Both the position numbers and the translations under genes were made by a program. Shown here in pieces: positions 8,114 to 16,660 of a stretch of DNA of 64,000 nt (the stretch's first letter is position 1; each line of letters starts with the position of its first letter). This DNA is from Lachnospiraceae bacterium (lineage in GTDB: Bacteria; Bacillota; Clostridia; Lachnospirales; Lachnospiraceae). The notes beneath the pieces were generated by a model. It saw only the letters and a list, made by a program, of their open reading frames with translations, ran no database searches and was not told the origin of the DNA. The stretch covers positions 1-64,000 of the forward strand of contig SVFK01000005.1 of assembly GCA_015056915.1 (NCBI GenBank), written 5' to 3'.

Positions 8114-11100
8114 TTACTCAGTGGAGCTGTCGTCAGGAGCGTACAATTCTACTTTTTTCTGTAAGTGTCTGTAGCGCGCTTTGGCCTGAGCGGAGGCCTT
8201 TTCAAACAACTGTCGCGCCTCTTCGGGACGAATGCGACTCAGCGTATCATAGCGGATTTCTCCGGATAAAAATTCCTCATAATCTAATTTGGGTTCTTTG
8301 CTGTCCAATATAAAAGGATTCTTGTTCTGGTCCTTTAATGCAGGGTTGAAGCGGAAGAGGTGGAAATAGCCTGTTTCTACAGCCTTTCGTTCTTCGTGGG
8401 GAGTAGTGCCCATGCCTGCGCGGATACCATGGGAAATGCAGGTACAGTACGCAATGACAAGGGAGGGACCGGGATAGGCAGCTGCCTCCGTAAGCGCCTT
8501 TACTGTCTGGGCATAGTCTGCACCCATGGCAATCTGCGCCACATAGACATTACCGTAGGTCATTGCCATCGCCGCCAGATCCTTTTTCGGGGTTTTCTTG
8601 CCGCCGGTTACAAATTTTGCTGTAGAGCCGGTGGGAGTTGCCTTAGAAGCCTGACCGCCGGTGTTGGAATATACTTCTGTATCCAATACCAGAATATTGA
8701 TATTTTTGCCGCTTGCCAGTACATGGTCCAAGCCACCGAAGCCAATATCATATGCCCAGCCGTCACCACCTATTACCCATTGTACAGTATCATCAGCATT
8801 GGAGCGTACTGCTTGTGCCATCAGCATACCAAAGCCAAATTCGGCAGCATCCTCAAACAGGGAGTTGGACCAGGCAGGACCATGGCCGCATTCGTTTACG
8901 GTATATGCTGTTGAGGGAGAGGAATTGGCCCAGATGGAGGAGCAGCCTGTGGCGTTGGCAATATACATTTTGTCGCCATATAGCTGTGTCAGTAGCTTAA
9001 CATAAGGTGTTTCACCGCAACCGGCACATGCTCCGGAGAATTCCATGAGAGGACGTTTAAACTGGCTTCCCTTTACAGTACTTTCTTTAAATTTCTCAAT
9101 AACCTCTTTCTTGGGGGAAATTGCTTTACCATAGTCAAAATATTGCTGTCTTTCCTTATGCTCGTGAATGGGATTCATTTCCAATGCCTTTTTGTTCATT
9201 TTACCGGGACATACCGCGGCACAGGAGCCACATCCTGTACAGTCTACGTGAGAGACGGTTACCGCAAAGGAATATTCCGGCATCCCCATCATGGGCAGAT
9301 GCTCCATACCTTCTGGTGCATTGGCGCGCTCCTCCTCGGTCATTACGGCAGGACGGATAACCGCATGAGGACACACGTAGGAGCAAAGGTTACATTGAAT
9401 ACAATTTTCCGGTATCCATACAGGGATTTCCGTGGTGACATTTCGGCGTTCATGAGCAGTGCTTCCGGGCGGCGTATAACCGTCTGCATAGGGTACAAAG
9501 GCAGATACAGGCAGTTCATTGCCTCGCTGGTCTGTAATGGGCTGTTGAATATTCTTTACATATTCCAGCATCTCAGGGCGATCCTGTAGCGGAGGATTGT
9601 CCAGAGAAGGTGCATCCTGTGTCGATGTGTGGGAAAGCGTTATCTCTATCACTTCATCAAAACCTCTGTCAATGGCATCATTATTCATTTGCACAATGTG
9701 CTCGCCCTTTTTGCCATAGGTTTGCTGGGCTGCATCCTTTAAAAGACGTCTTGCTTCTTCAAGGGGCAGAATGCCGGAGGTGGCAAAAAAGGCAGCCTGC
9801 AAGATAGTACTGATTTTGCCGTTCAGACCGATTTCTTTGGCAATTTTCATGGCATCAATCAGATACAGGCGGATATTGTGCTCCACAACATAGGTTTTAA
9901 AGTTTTCGGGGAAAAATTTCGGTAATTCACCTTGCTTTACAGTGCAATTTAACAGGAAGATACCGCCGTCTTTTACCTGTTGCACCATTTCATATTTATG
10001 CAGGTACACAGGATTGTGGCAGGCAACAAAGTCAGCCTGCTGTATTAAATAGGTGCTTCTTATAGGGCTTTTGCCAAACCGCAGGTGAGAAATAGTAAGT
10101 CCTCTGGATTTTTTGGAGTCATATTCAAAATAGCCTTGCGCGGTCATGTCTGTATTGTTGCCGATGATTTTAATGCTGTTCTTGGTGGCGCTTATGGTGC
10201 CGTCTCCGCCAAAGCCCCAGAATTTGCAGGAGATTACATCTGTGGGGGTGGTGGAGATACTTTTGTCCACGGGCAGGGACAGGTGTGTTACATCATCCTC
10301 AATGCCCACGGTAAAGAAGATCCGGTCCTGATTGTGATAGATGGCATGGATTTGTCCGGGCGTTGTGTCCTTGGAGCTTAAGCCGTATCGGCCGCTGCAT
10401 ATTTTGACTTGTGCAAAAGGGGTGTTCTGCAGGGCTGCCAGTACGTCCAGATAGAGGGGCTCACCGATGGCACCGGGCTCCTTGGTACGGTTTAAAACGG
10501 TAATCTGTTGCACGCTTTCCGGTAACACCTTAAGCAGATGTCGAACACTGAAGGGGCGGTAGAGATGAACGTTTACCAGACCATATTTCTCAGAAGTATT
10601 GGCGTCAATATATTCTTTTATGGTTTCGCAGACACTTCCCATAGCGATAATGACATGGGTGGCATCCGGTGCACCGTAATAATCAAACAGTCCGTAATGG
10701 GTGCCCAGCTTCTGATTAATTTTAGTAAGTTCATGTTCCACAATATCGGGAAGCGCATCATAATAGGGATTGCTTGCTTCCCTTGCTTGAAAGAAGATGT
10801 CCGGATTTTGGGCAGAGCCACGGATGATGCCATGGGTTGGGTGCAGACTACGGGCACGAAAGGCAGCAATTTTATCATGATTTACCATATCAGCTAGGTC
10901 CTGATAGTCCCAGACCTGAATTTTGTGCAGTTCATGAGAAGTTCTGAAGCCATCGAAAAAGTTGATAAAGGGAATACTTCCTTCAATAGCTGCCAGATGT
11001 GCTACGGGAGTCAGGTCCATAACCTCCTGTACACTGCTTTCGGCCCACAGGGCAGCACCCGTCTGGCGACAGGCATAAATGTCGGAGTGGTCACCAAAAA

Positions 11101-11470
11101 TAGACAGTGCATGGGTGGCAATGGTACGCGCTGCCACATGAAATACACCGGGCAACAGTTCGCCGGCAATTCGGTAGATGTTGGGAATCATCAGGAGCAG
11201 GCCCTGTGAGGAAGTAAAGGTGGTTGCCAGTGCCCCGGCAATCAATGCGCCGTGTACTGCGCCGGCGGCACCTGCCTCCGATTGCATTTCTGAAATTACA
11301 ATAGGCTGTCCAAATATGTTTTGGCGGTTATTGCCACTCCATTCATCTGCAAGCTCCGCCATGGGAGAGGATGGAGTGATAGGATAGATGGCAGCAGCTT
11401 CGCTGTAGGCATAAGCCACATGTGCAGCGGCCTGATTGCCATCCATAGTTTTGAATTGTCTGGATATCAT
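8114..11470 (-). CDS. nifJ: Pyruvate:ferredoxin (flavodoxin) oxidoreductase
   Basis: 1118 residues from ATG 11470, six bases after AGGAGG; an earlier in-frame start would bypass this site. It is the single-chain homodimeric PFOR, which converts pyruvate and CoA to acetyl-CoA, CO2 and reduced ferredoxin in the cytoplasm. Domains in order: pyruvate-binding domain I (AIYPITPSSPMAE), gamma domain (GFGGDGTISATKNSIKIIG), two 4Fe-4S clusters (CIQCNLCSYVCP and CTGCGSCAAVCP), the proximal cluster Cys pair (CAGCGE), and the TPP-binding region (GGDGWAYDIGFGGLDH, DTEVYSNTGGQ). All expected Cys motifs are present. It is the central catabolic enzyme of the window and depends on the Fe-S machinery encoded nearby. 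Confidence 0.97.
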   Translation of the reverse strand: MISRQFKTMDGNQAAAHVAYAYSEAAAIYPITPSSPMAELADEWSGNNRQNIFGQPIVISEMQSEAGAAGAVHGALIAGALATTFTSSQGLLLMIPNIYRIAGELLPGVFHVAARTIATHALSIFGDHSDIYACRQTGAALWAESSVQEVMDLTPVAHLAAIEGSIPFINFFDGFRTSHELHKIQVWDYQDLADMVNHDKIAAFRARSLHPTHGIIRGSAQNPDIFFQAREASNPYYDALPDIVEHELTKINQKLGTHYGLFDYYGAPDATHVIIAMGSVCETIKEYIDANTSEKYGLVNVHLYRPFSVRHLLKVLPESVQQITVLNRTKEPGAIGEPLYLDVLAALQNTPFAQVKICSGRYGLSSKDTTPGQIHAIYHNQDRIFFTVGIEDDVTHLSLPVDKSISTTPTDVISCKFWGFGGDGTISATKNSIKIIGNNTDMTAQGYFEYDSKKSRGLTISHLRFGKSPIRSTYLIQQADFVACHNPVYLHKYEMVQQVKDGGIFLLNCTVKQGELPKFFPENFKTYVVEHNIRLYLIDAMKIAKEIGLNGKISTILQAAFFATSGILPLEEARRLLKDAAQQTYGKKGEHIVQMNNDAIDRGFDEVIEITLSHTSTQDAPSLDNPPLQDRPEMLEYVKNIQQPITDQRGNELPVSAFVPYADGYTPPGSTAHERRNVTTEIPVWIPENCIQCNLCSYVCPHAVIRPAVMTEEERANAPEGMEHLPMMGMPEYSFAVTVSHVDCTGCGSCAAVCPGKMNKKALEMNPIHEHKERQQYFDYGKAISPKKEVIEKFKESTVKGSQFKRPLMEFSGACAGCGETPYVKLLTQLYGDKMYIANATGCSSIWANSSPSTAYTVNECGHGPAWSNSLFEDAAEFGFGMLMAQAVRSNADDTVQWVIGGDGWAYDIGFGGLDHVLASGKNINILVLDTEVYSNTGGQASKATPTGSTAKFVTGGKKTPKKDLAAMAMTYGNVYVAQIAMGADYAQTVKALTEAAAYPGPSLVIAYCTCISHGIRAGMGTTPHEERKAVETGYFHLFRFNPALKDQNKNPFILDSKEPKLDYEEFLSGEIRYDTLSRIRPEEARQLFEKASAQAKARYRHLQKKVELYAPDDSSTE

Positions 11471-11554
11471 AGGAAACCTCCTCATATAAAACAAATATCA
11501 AATTAATTAAGCTATGTACTAGCATATGTAAGGTAAAGTGTTTTTATCCTATAC

Positions 11555-11583
11555 TTGACTACGGAATCATTTCGAGGTATACT
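11555..11583 (+). promoter_or_regulatory. Sigma-70-type promoter of the CheX/CheY pair
   Basis: TTGACT at 11555-11560 and TATACT at 11578-11583 are separated by 17 bases. It lies about 80 bases upstream of the CheX-like start, and A-rich tracts follow it. Confidence 0.65.
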
Positions 11584-11664
11584 AAAAATTAGTAAAAACA
11601 CCAAATTTTAAGTGTTAAACAAAAAAAACAATATACATTTTGTACAAAGGAATGGGTGAAGTAT

Positions 11665-12522
11665 ATGGTAGAGTATATTTTGGGTAATTACTTAGTAAAA
11701 AGCGGTAAGATTTCTAAGGAACAGTTGGATGTAGTTTTGAAAAAGCAGGATACTGCGAAAGTCAGATTGGGTATCATCGCTGTATCAGAAGGAATGATGA
11801 CCTTGGAGGAAGCAGATAAAGTAAATCGTCTTCAGTCAGTAAAGGACATGCGTTTTGGTGATATTGCAGTAGAGCAGGGATATCTTACTGATGAACAGGT
11901 AGGTACTCTCTTAAAGAAGCAGGGCAATACCTATTTGATGTTTGTTCAGACTCTTATTGATGAGAAATTGGTGACCATGGAGGACATGGAAGCGCTGCTG
12001 GAAGAATTTAGAAAAGAAAACAGCTATGGCAATGCTGAAATGGAAGATTTGAAGAGTGATGATGTTAGTAGAATCGTATCCCTGTTATTACCGGAAGAGG
12101 CAAAGGAATATCAGGAATTGGTAGGCACCATGGTTCGTACAGTCATCCGTTTGATTGATAGAAGTGTGTACATTGACAAAGCTGAGGTTGTGGCAGAATT
12201 TCCTACAGAAGGGCAGGTTAGTCAGGAATTGGTAGGAGACATCTGTTTGGTTGATTGTTTGGCAGAAAAGAATGGAGCATTATTGCGTGTGGGCTCTGTA
12301 TATGGTAGAGAGATTTTTGATGAGTTAAATGCTGATGCACTGGATGCGGCAGGAGAATTTTTAAACTGTGTCAATGGTCTGTATGCTTCAGGATTGAGTC
12401 GAGAAGGTCAATTAGTGGAACTGTTGCCACCGGAATATGCGGTAGCAAGCAGCCGTAAGAAGCCTATTTACAGAGTGCCGATATTTATCGGTGAAAAGGG
12501 CTTATATTTCTTAGTTGGATAA
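11665..12522 (+). CDS. CheX/CheC-type CheY-P phosphatase with N-terminal MshEN-like repeats
   Basis: 285 residues from ATG 11665 (GGTGA just upstream; a GTG three codons earlier is possible). Residues 1-115 hold three related segments of the MshEN/GspE N-terminal type (LGNYLVKSGKISKEQL, RFGDIAVEQGYLTDEQV). Such segments bind c-di-GMP or act as adaptors in some families. The C-terminal half is CheX-like and keeps the phosphatase signature D-x3-E-x2-N as Asp227, Glu231 and Asn234 in LDAAGEFLN, with a Pro near 255. Proteins with this signature dephosphorylate CheY-P. The next gene is a CheY-like receiver, which fits. The c-di-GMP link is only a suggestion. Confidence 0.72.
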   Translation: MVEYILGNYLVKSGKISKEQLDVVLKKQDTAKVRLGIIAVSEGMMTLEEADKVNRLQSVKDMRFGDIAVEQGYLTDEQVGTLLKKQGNTYLMFVQTLIDEKLVTMEDMEALLEEFRKENSYGNAEMEDLKSDDVSRIVSLLLPEEAKEYQELVGTMVRTVIRLIDRSVYIDKAEVVAEFPTEGQVSQELVGDICLVDCLAEKNGALLRVGSVYGREIFDELNADALDAAGEFLNCVNGLYASGLSREGQLVELLPPEYAVASSRKKPIYRVPIFIGEKGLYFLVG

Positions 12523-12569
12523 TCTGTGCTTATATTATGTCAGAAACATTAAAATCGAGGAGGCTAAAG

Positions 12570-12929
12570 ATGGCAAAAATACTGATTGTGGATGATTCCA
12601 GAACATCCAGAAACATTTTAACTAATATTTTGGAGAATGCAGGACATGAAGTGATTGGAGTAGCTGCTAACGGCGAAGAGGGTTATTTAAAATATAAGGA
12701 ATTGAAGCCTGATGTTGTTACCATGGATATTACCATGCCGGTTATGGATGGTCTGGAAGCGTTGAGATTAATTAAACGTGATGAAGATGCAAAGGTGGTT
12801 ATGATTACTGCGGCCGGACAGAAAGAGAAAATGATTGATGCTTTAAAGCATGGCGCTACGGAATTTATCACGAAGCCATTTGAGGATACTGAGGTTATCA
12901 AGGTAATTAACAATATCGTTGCAGAGTAA
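12570..12929 (+). CDS. CheY-like single-domain response regulator
   Basis: 119 residues from ATG 12570, shortly after GAGGAGG. It is a stand-alone receiver domain with the full set of residues: acidic pair Asp8/Asp9 in VDDSRTSR, phospho-acceptor Asp53 in TMDITMPVMDG, Thr80 in MITAAG and Lys102 in TKPF. No output domain is fused, so it works by protein contact, as in chemotaxis or other CheY-type switches. It follows the CheX-like phosphatase gene by 47 bases and is probably co-transcribed. No kinase is visible in the window. Confidence 0.93.
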   Translation: MAKILIVDDSRTSRNILTNILENAGHEVIGVAANGEEGYLKYKELKPDVVTMDITMPVMDGLEALRLIKRDEDAKVVMITAAGQKEKMIDALKHGATEFITKPFEDTEVIKVINNIVAE

Positions 12930-12952
12930 GGCGAATACATAATAGACATGAA

Positions 12953-12990
12953 AAGGGAGCTGTGTACATGTTATATTGCACAGCTCCCTT
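12953..12990. terminator. Bidirectional hairpin between cheY-like and smsB
   Basis: AAGGGAGCTGTG (12953-12964) pairs perfectly with CACAGCTCCCTT (12979-12990). The run of A before it supplies a T-run for the minus-strand transcript; on the plus strand the T-run is weak. Confidence 0.7.
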
Positions 12991-13005
12991 CAGTATGTTG
13001 AGACA

Positions 13006-13923
13006 CTACTTTAAAAATCCATTAACAATCTGTGCTTCGGCTTCCGCCTCGGTAAGACCCAATGTCATAAGCTTGATAATCTGCTCGCCGGCAATTTTGC
13101 CAATGGCTGCTTCATGAATCAGGGCAGCATCCAGGTGGTTAGCGGTAATCTCGGGAATGGCACTGATTTTGGCGTTGTCCATGATAATGGCATCACATTC
13201 GGAATGTCCGGCACAGCGATTATTACCGTTTATCTTGGCCAGAAACAGCTGCTTGGAATTATCCCTGGCAACAGCACGTGAGATCAGGTTGGCACTGGAG
13301 TCCTCACCGTCCAAATTCACATGGAAAGCCGATTCTGCATATTGATTTCCATGAGTCATCAGGCGCTCTGTAATCACAAGCTTTGCACCGCGGGCGAGCT
13401 TAGCTTGCGTAGTACGTTTGGTAGAATCCACACCCTTAATCTGCACAGTTTCCATTTCCATATGGCTGTATTCATCCAATTCTACAATTGTCTGGGGATT
13501 CATAATGCGTTCGCCCTTGCCGTCACCGCTTCCGTAATGCTTTTCCACGTATCTTACATGTGAATTTTTTCCAATATAAAAAGCATGTATTCCATCGTGC
13601 TTACTTGCTAGGTCGCCACCGTTATGGATACCACAGCCTGCAATGATGGTGATGTCGCAGTTTTCGCCCACATAAAAGTCATTATAGACCATTTCGGTCA
13701 ATCCACTTTGGCTTAGGACAACCGGGATATGGATACTCTCTTTTTGTGTACCGGGCTTAATAATAATGTCAATGCCCTGCTTATCTTCTTTGGTAATAAT
13801 GTCTATATTAGCAGTAGTGTTGCGTTCGATACTTTGCCCATTGGCACGAATGTTGAAAGCTCCGGTGGGAATCTCGTGAAGTCCGGCAACCTGCTCTAAT
13901 AATGTTTTCTGAATCTCGTCCAT
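13006..13923 (-). CDS. smsB: SufB/SufD-family Fe-S scaffold, minimal (SmsB) form
   Basis: 305 residues from ATG 13923, preceded by GTGAGGCTATTC. It is clearly a SufBD protein: the beta-helix core has GIHAFYIGKNSHVRYVEKHY and the C-terminal block has HEAAIGKIAGEQIIKLMTLG. It is much shorter than canonical SufB or SufD (about 420-480 residues) and lacks their long N-terminus. With the adjacent SufC-like ATPase it makes a two-gene SmsCB (SUF-like minimal system) operon of the kind described in archaea and Clostridia. The complex assembles Fe-S clusters in the cytoplasm. No SufS or SufU is nearby, so sulfur must come from a distant desulfurase. PFOR and rubrerythrin next door are heavy users of iron. 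Confidence 0.87.
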   Translation of the reverse strand: MDEIQKTLLEQVAGLHEIPTGAFNIRANGQSIERNTTANIDIITKEDKQGIDIIIKPGTQKESIHIPVVLSQSGLTEMVYNDFYVGENCDITIIAGCGIHNGGDLASKHDGIHAFYIGKNSHVRYVEKHYGSGDGKGERIMNPQTIVELDEYSHMEMETVQIKGVDSTKRTTQAKLARGAKLVITERLMTHGNQYAESAFHVNLDGEDSSANLISRAVARDNSKQLFLAKINGNNRCAGHSECDAIIMDNAKISAIPEITANHLDAALIHEAAIGKIAGEQIIKLMTLGLTEAEAEAQIVNGFLK

Positions 13924-13968
13924 GAATAGCCTCACTTATATATACATTTTTATAGCAAACCAAGCCGC

Positions 13969-14688
13969 TTATTGATAAAACTTGCAGCTGCCTGTATTGT
14001 TTAAAAGCTTGGGAAGAATATCCTCCTTACAGCCTTTTTCTTGAATGCTACCGTTTGCAATTACTACGATTTCATCCGCAATATTCAGGATGCGTTCCTG
14101 ATGAGAAATAATAATCAGTGAATTGTCTGAGGTATCATGCAATTCCTCAAAAACCTTGATGAGATTATTGAAACTCCACAAATCAATACCGGCCTCTGGT
14201 TCATCAAATACAGAGAGTGGAGTATTGCGGGCGATAATGGTGGCGATTTCGATACGCTTCAATTCGCCGCCGGACAGACTGGAGTCCACGTCACGATTAA
14301 TATAATCCCTTGCACACAATCCTACCTTGGACAGATATTCACAAGCTCCGGCTGTGGAAAGCTGTTCACCGGCAGATAGCCTGATTAAATCCTTTACCTT
14401 AATACCCTTAAAACGTACCGGCTGCTGAAATGCAAAACTGATACCCAGCTTGGCACGTTCGGTAATACTCATGTGGGTAATATCCGTATCATTGAAAAGG
14501 ATTTGTCCGGAGGTGGGCTTCTCAATACCCATAATGAGCTTGGCAAGAGTAGATTTACCGCCTCCATTTGGTCCTGTAATTGCAGTAAAGGTATGGTCAT
14601 TTAATTTCAAGCTGAGATCCTTGATAATCTCCTTTTGATTGGATGCATCGTCGGAGACCTGAAATGAGATATTTTTTAACTCTAACAT
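13969..14688 (-). CDS. smsC: SufC-type ABC ATPase of the minimal Fe-S assembly system (SmsC)
   Basis: 239 residues with all ABC ATPase motifs: Walker A GPNGGGKST, signature LSGGELKRIEIA, Walker B SVFDEPEAGIDLWS and the switch His in IIISHQE. There are no membrane segments. The DEPEAGID stretch and the Lys-Arg after the signature are characteristic of SufC rather than transport ABC proteins. It powers the scaffold encoded by the next gene, 45 bases downstream. ATG follows AGGAGGAACTAT. Transcription probably starts in the palindromic region just upstream, which suggests iron- or cluster-responsive repression. Confidence 0.92.
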   Translation of the reverse strand: MLELKNISFQVSDDASNQKEIIKDLSLKLNDHTFTAITGPNGGGKSTLAKLIMGIEKPTSGQILFNDTDITHMSITERAKLGISFAFQQPVRFKGIKVKDLIRLSAGEQLSTAGACEYLSKVGLCARDYINRDVDSSLSGGELKRIEIATIIARNTPLSVFDEPEAGIDLWSFNNLIKVFEELHDTSDNSLIIISHQERILNIADEIVVIANGSIQEKGCKEDILPKLLNNTGSCKFYQ

Positions 14689-14702
14689 ATAGTTCCTCCT
14701 TG

Positions 14703-14760
14703 GTGACTATTGTGACAACTCATACAGAATTATATCATAATAGTCACTAGTGGCTATTAT
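14703..14760 (-). promoter_or_regulatory. Inverted-repeat operator upstream of smsCB
   Basis: ATAATAGTCAC (14737-14747) and GTGGCTATTAT (14750-14760) form an 11-bp inverted repeat with one mismatch around a central TA. A third half-site, GTGACTATT, lies at 14704-14712. TATAAT-like hexamers on the minus strand overlap the repeat, so a bound repressor would block transcription. The regulator is unknown; an Rrf2/IscR- or MarR-type protein would be a reasonable guess for an Fe-S operon. Confidence 0.6.
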
Positions 14761-14874
14761 ACCACAAAATATAAAATTGCCATACTCTTTTTAAAAGAAA
14801 TAACGCGAGAAGAGAAGTATTTTAAATCAGTAGTCAGGCAACTGAAAATTTATTAAAAAAAATAGAAAAGAGGC

Positions 14875-14903
14875 TTGACTTTTTATGCTAAAGCGGTTAA
14901 AAT
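14875..14903 (+). promoter_or_regulatory. Promoter of tRNA-Arg(ACG)
   Basis: TTGACT (14875-14880), 17-base spacer, TAAAAT (14898-14903), 34 bases before the tRNA. Confidence 0.75.
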
Positions 14904-14937
14904 ATCAAATGTTGCAGGTGTCGTACTGTAATACAAT

Positions 14938-15011
14938 GTGCGTTTAGCTCAGCTGGATAGAGCGTTTGGCTACGGACCAAAAGGTCGGGAGTTCGAATCT
15001 TCTAACGCACG
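14938..15011 (+). tRNA. tRNA-Arg(ACG)
   Basis: Acceptor GTGCGTT pairs with AACGCAC. Anticodon loop CTACGGA gives ACG, read as ICG after deamination. It is a single gene with its own promoter and terminator. Confidence 0.95.
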
Positions 15012-15015
15012 CTTT

Positions 15016-15059
15016 AAAAAACCGAAATTCTTTGAATGCTCAAAGGATTTCGGTTTTTT
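15016..15059 (+). terminator. Terminator after tRNA-Arg
   Basis: AAAACCGAAATTCTTTGA pairs with TCAAAGGATTTCGGTTTT across a 4-base loop, followed by more T. It can also serve the convergent OadG-like gene. Confidence 0.88.
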
Positions 15060-15061
15060 GT

Positions 15062-15175
15062 TTAAGTATCAATCTTTCTTAATAAATAAGTGATTGCCAT
15101 AATGATTACCATTGTGGTAAAAATTCCCAACATGCCTAATGACATGATTTCTAATGCGATTTGGAAATGTTCCAT
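15062..15175 (-). CDS. OadG-related micropeptide (37 aa) of a Na+ decarboxylase-type pump
   Basis: A 37-residue protein read on the minus strand from ATG 15175, after AGGAGGGATATAGAGC. It has one transmembrane segment (about residues 9-33, MSLGMLGIFTTMVIIMAITY) with a short charged tail LLRKIDT. This is the size and layout of the small OadG-related gamma subunits that hold the beta subunit in sodium-translocating decarboxylases. It starts 36 bases after the OadB-like gene on the same strand, so the two are almost certainly one operon. The gene is below the usual length cut-off for gene callers. Confidence 0.75.
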   Translation of the reverse strand: MEHFQIALEIMSLGMLGIFTTMVIIMAITYLLRKIDT

Positions 15176-15211
15176 GCTCTATATCCCTCCTGTTAGAAAA
15201 TATTTGATAAG

Positions 15212-16348
15212 TTACATAAAGCTTGTTACCAGATGAATCAACAGACCACCGGCTACTGCCGAGGCTATCTGCCCGGCAACATTAGCTCCGGCGGCATGCA
15301 TCAGAATCACATTGCCCGGAGCTTCCTCCTGTGCGATTTTTTGTACCACACGGGATGCCATAGGAAAGGCAGAGATACCGGCTGCCCCCACCATAGGATT
15401 AATCTTTTGCTTTAAGAACAGATTCATAAGCTTGGCAAAGAGTACGCCACCTATAGTATCAAAGATGAAAGCTGCCAGTCCGATTGCCATAATAAAGAGA
15501 GTGTCCAGTCTGACAAAGGCTTCTGCCTGCATACTAAAGGAAATAGTGATTCCCAAAAGCAGAGTGACCAAATTGGTCAATATGGTTTGTGCAGTTTCAC
15601 TCAAGGATTGAAGCACCCCACATTCACGAATCAGATTGCCGAACATTAAGAATCCAACCAGTGATGCTGAGGAGGGAGCTACCAGTCCCACGATGATAGT
15701 GGTGAGAATGGGAAATAGAATCCGGGTTCTACGAGATACGGCGCTGCTTTCATAGCTCATGCGGATGCAGCGTTCCTTCTTGGTGGTAACAAGTTTGATG
15801 GCGAGTGGCTGTACAATGGGTACTAATGCCATGTAGGAATAAGCAGCCACAGCGATAGCACCTATGTAATTGGAATTTAATACCTGAGATACCAATAGGG
15901 CAGTAGGACCGTCTGCCGCGCCAATGATGCCGATAGAAGCCGCATCGGGTAATGAAAAGCCCAGAGCAATCGCCAAAAGCAATGCGGTAAAGATGCCAAA
16001 TTGAGCGGCGGCACCGAATAGAAACATAGAAGGCTTGGCGAGTAGTGGTCCAAAGTCAATCATGGCACCGATACCGATAAAAAGCAAAAGTGGTAAGGCC
16101 TCGGAGGAGGCAATACCTGTTTCGTATAACCATGACACAATACCATGTACTTCTCCCACGCCGGGCAGTGTCTGGTCGATGGCATTGCTGCCGGGCAGGT
16201 TTACAAGAATGGCGCCAAATCCCATGGGCAGCAGTAAAGCGGGTTCATATTGCTTTTTGATAGCTACCCAGATAAGGGCAGCTCCGACGATGTACATTAC
16301 CAACTGTTGCCAGGTTATGGCAGAGATTCCTTCCCATATAAATGACAT
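15212..16348 (-). CDS. Sodium-translocating decarboxylase beta subunit (OadB/GcdB/MmdB family)
   Basis: 378 residues, a polytopic membrane protein with the family's conserved segments: GIGAMIDFGPLLA, GIIGAADGPTALLVS (holding the Asp needed for Na+ transport), and GAAGISAFPMASRVVQ. Family members move 1-2 Na+ out of the cell while decarboxylating a carboxybiotin delivered by the alpha subunit. No alpha subunit, biotin carrier or full OadG is encoded here, only the 37-residue partner downstream. ATG follows AAAGGAGG. The leader holds a yybP-ykoY-type riboswitch with terminator, so expression is probably Mn2+-dependent. The pump may use a distant alpha subunit or have another transport role. Confidence 0.9.
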   Translation of the reverse strand: MSFIWEGISAITWQQLVMYIVGAALIWVAIKKQYEPALLLPMGFGAILVNLPGSNAIDQTLPGVGEVHGIVSWLYETGIASSEALPLLLFIGIGAMIDFGPLLAKPSMFLFGAAAQFGIFTALLLAIALGFSLPDAASIGIIGAADGPTALLVSQVLNSNYIGAIAVAAYSYMALVPIVQPLAIKLVTTKKERCIRMSYESSAVSRRTRILFPILTTIIVGLVAPSSASLVGFLMFGNLIRECGVLQSLSETAQTILTNLVTLLLGITISFSMQAEAFVRLDTLFIMAIGLAAFIFDTIGGVLFAKLMNLFLKQKINPMVGAAGISAFPMASRVVQKIAQEEAPGNVILMHAAGANVAGQIASAVAGGLLIHLVTSFM

Positions 16349-16371
16349 AAAAATACCTCCTTTTGTTGTGA

Positions 16372-16505
16372 GTGCACAAAAAAAGACCTCTATTACGAAA
16401 ACAGTACTCGTAATAAAAGTCTTGCCATTTCAATTTTCAGCGGACAGCGGGACTGTCGTATTGACGCATCTAATCCATATAAATATGGCGGCTACTCCCT
16501 TTCAA
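16372..16505 (-). promoter_or_regulatory. yybP-ykoY (Mn2+) riboswitch with attenuator terminator
   Basis: On the minus strand the leader contains AAAGGGAGTAGC near its 5' end, GTCAATACGA in the middle and GGCAAGACTTTTA at its 3' end. These are the conserved L1, L3 and closing-helix elements of the yybP-ykoY aptamer; AAAG pairs with CTTT to form the closing helix. The 3' strand, GACTTTTATTACGA, can instead pair with TCGTAATAGAGGTC, followed by eight T, forming a terminator. That is the layout of an ON switch: ligand holds the aptamer and prevents termination. The ribosome binding site and ATG of oadB follow at once. Ligand identity rests on the known family. Confidence 0.8.
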
Positions 16506-16589
16506 TATTTTTATATAAGATATATTTGTAAATTGCAATAGAGGTAAAGAAATTTTAACAGAAATATTTGATGAATTGTAAGGGGGTGA

Positions 16590-16618
16590 TTGAAATTTAG
16601 CAGTAAAAAGGCTATAAT
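16590..16618 (+). promoter_or_regulatory. Promoter of the rubrerythrin gene
   Basis: TTGAAA (16590-16595), 17-base spacer, perfect TATAAT (16613-16618), 43 bases before the start codon. No PerR-type palindrome is obvious. Confidence 0.78.
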
Positions 16619-16660
16619 TATTAGCAGTAATGTGCTTTATAAAGAAGGAGGATTTGAGAT

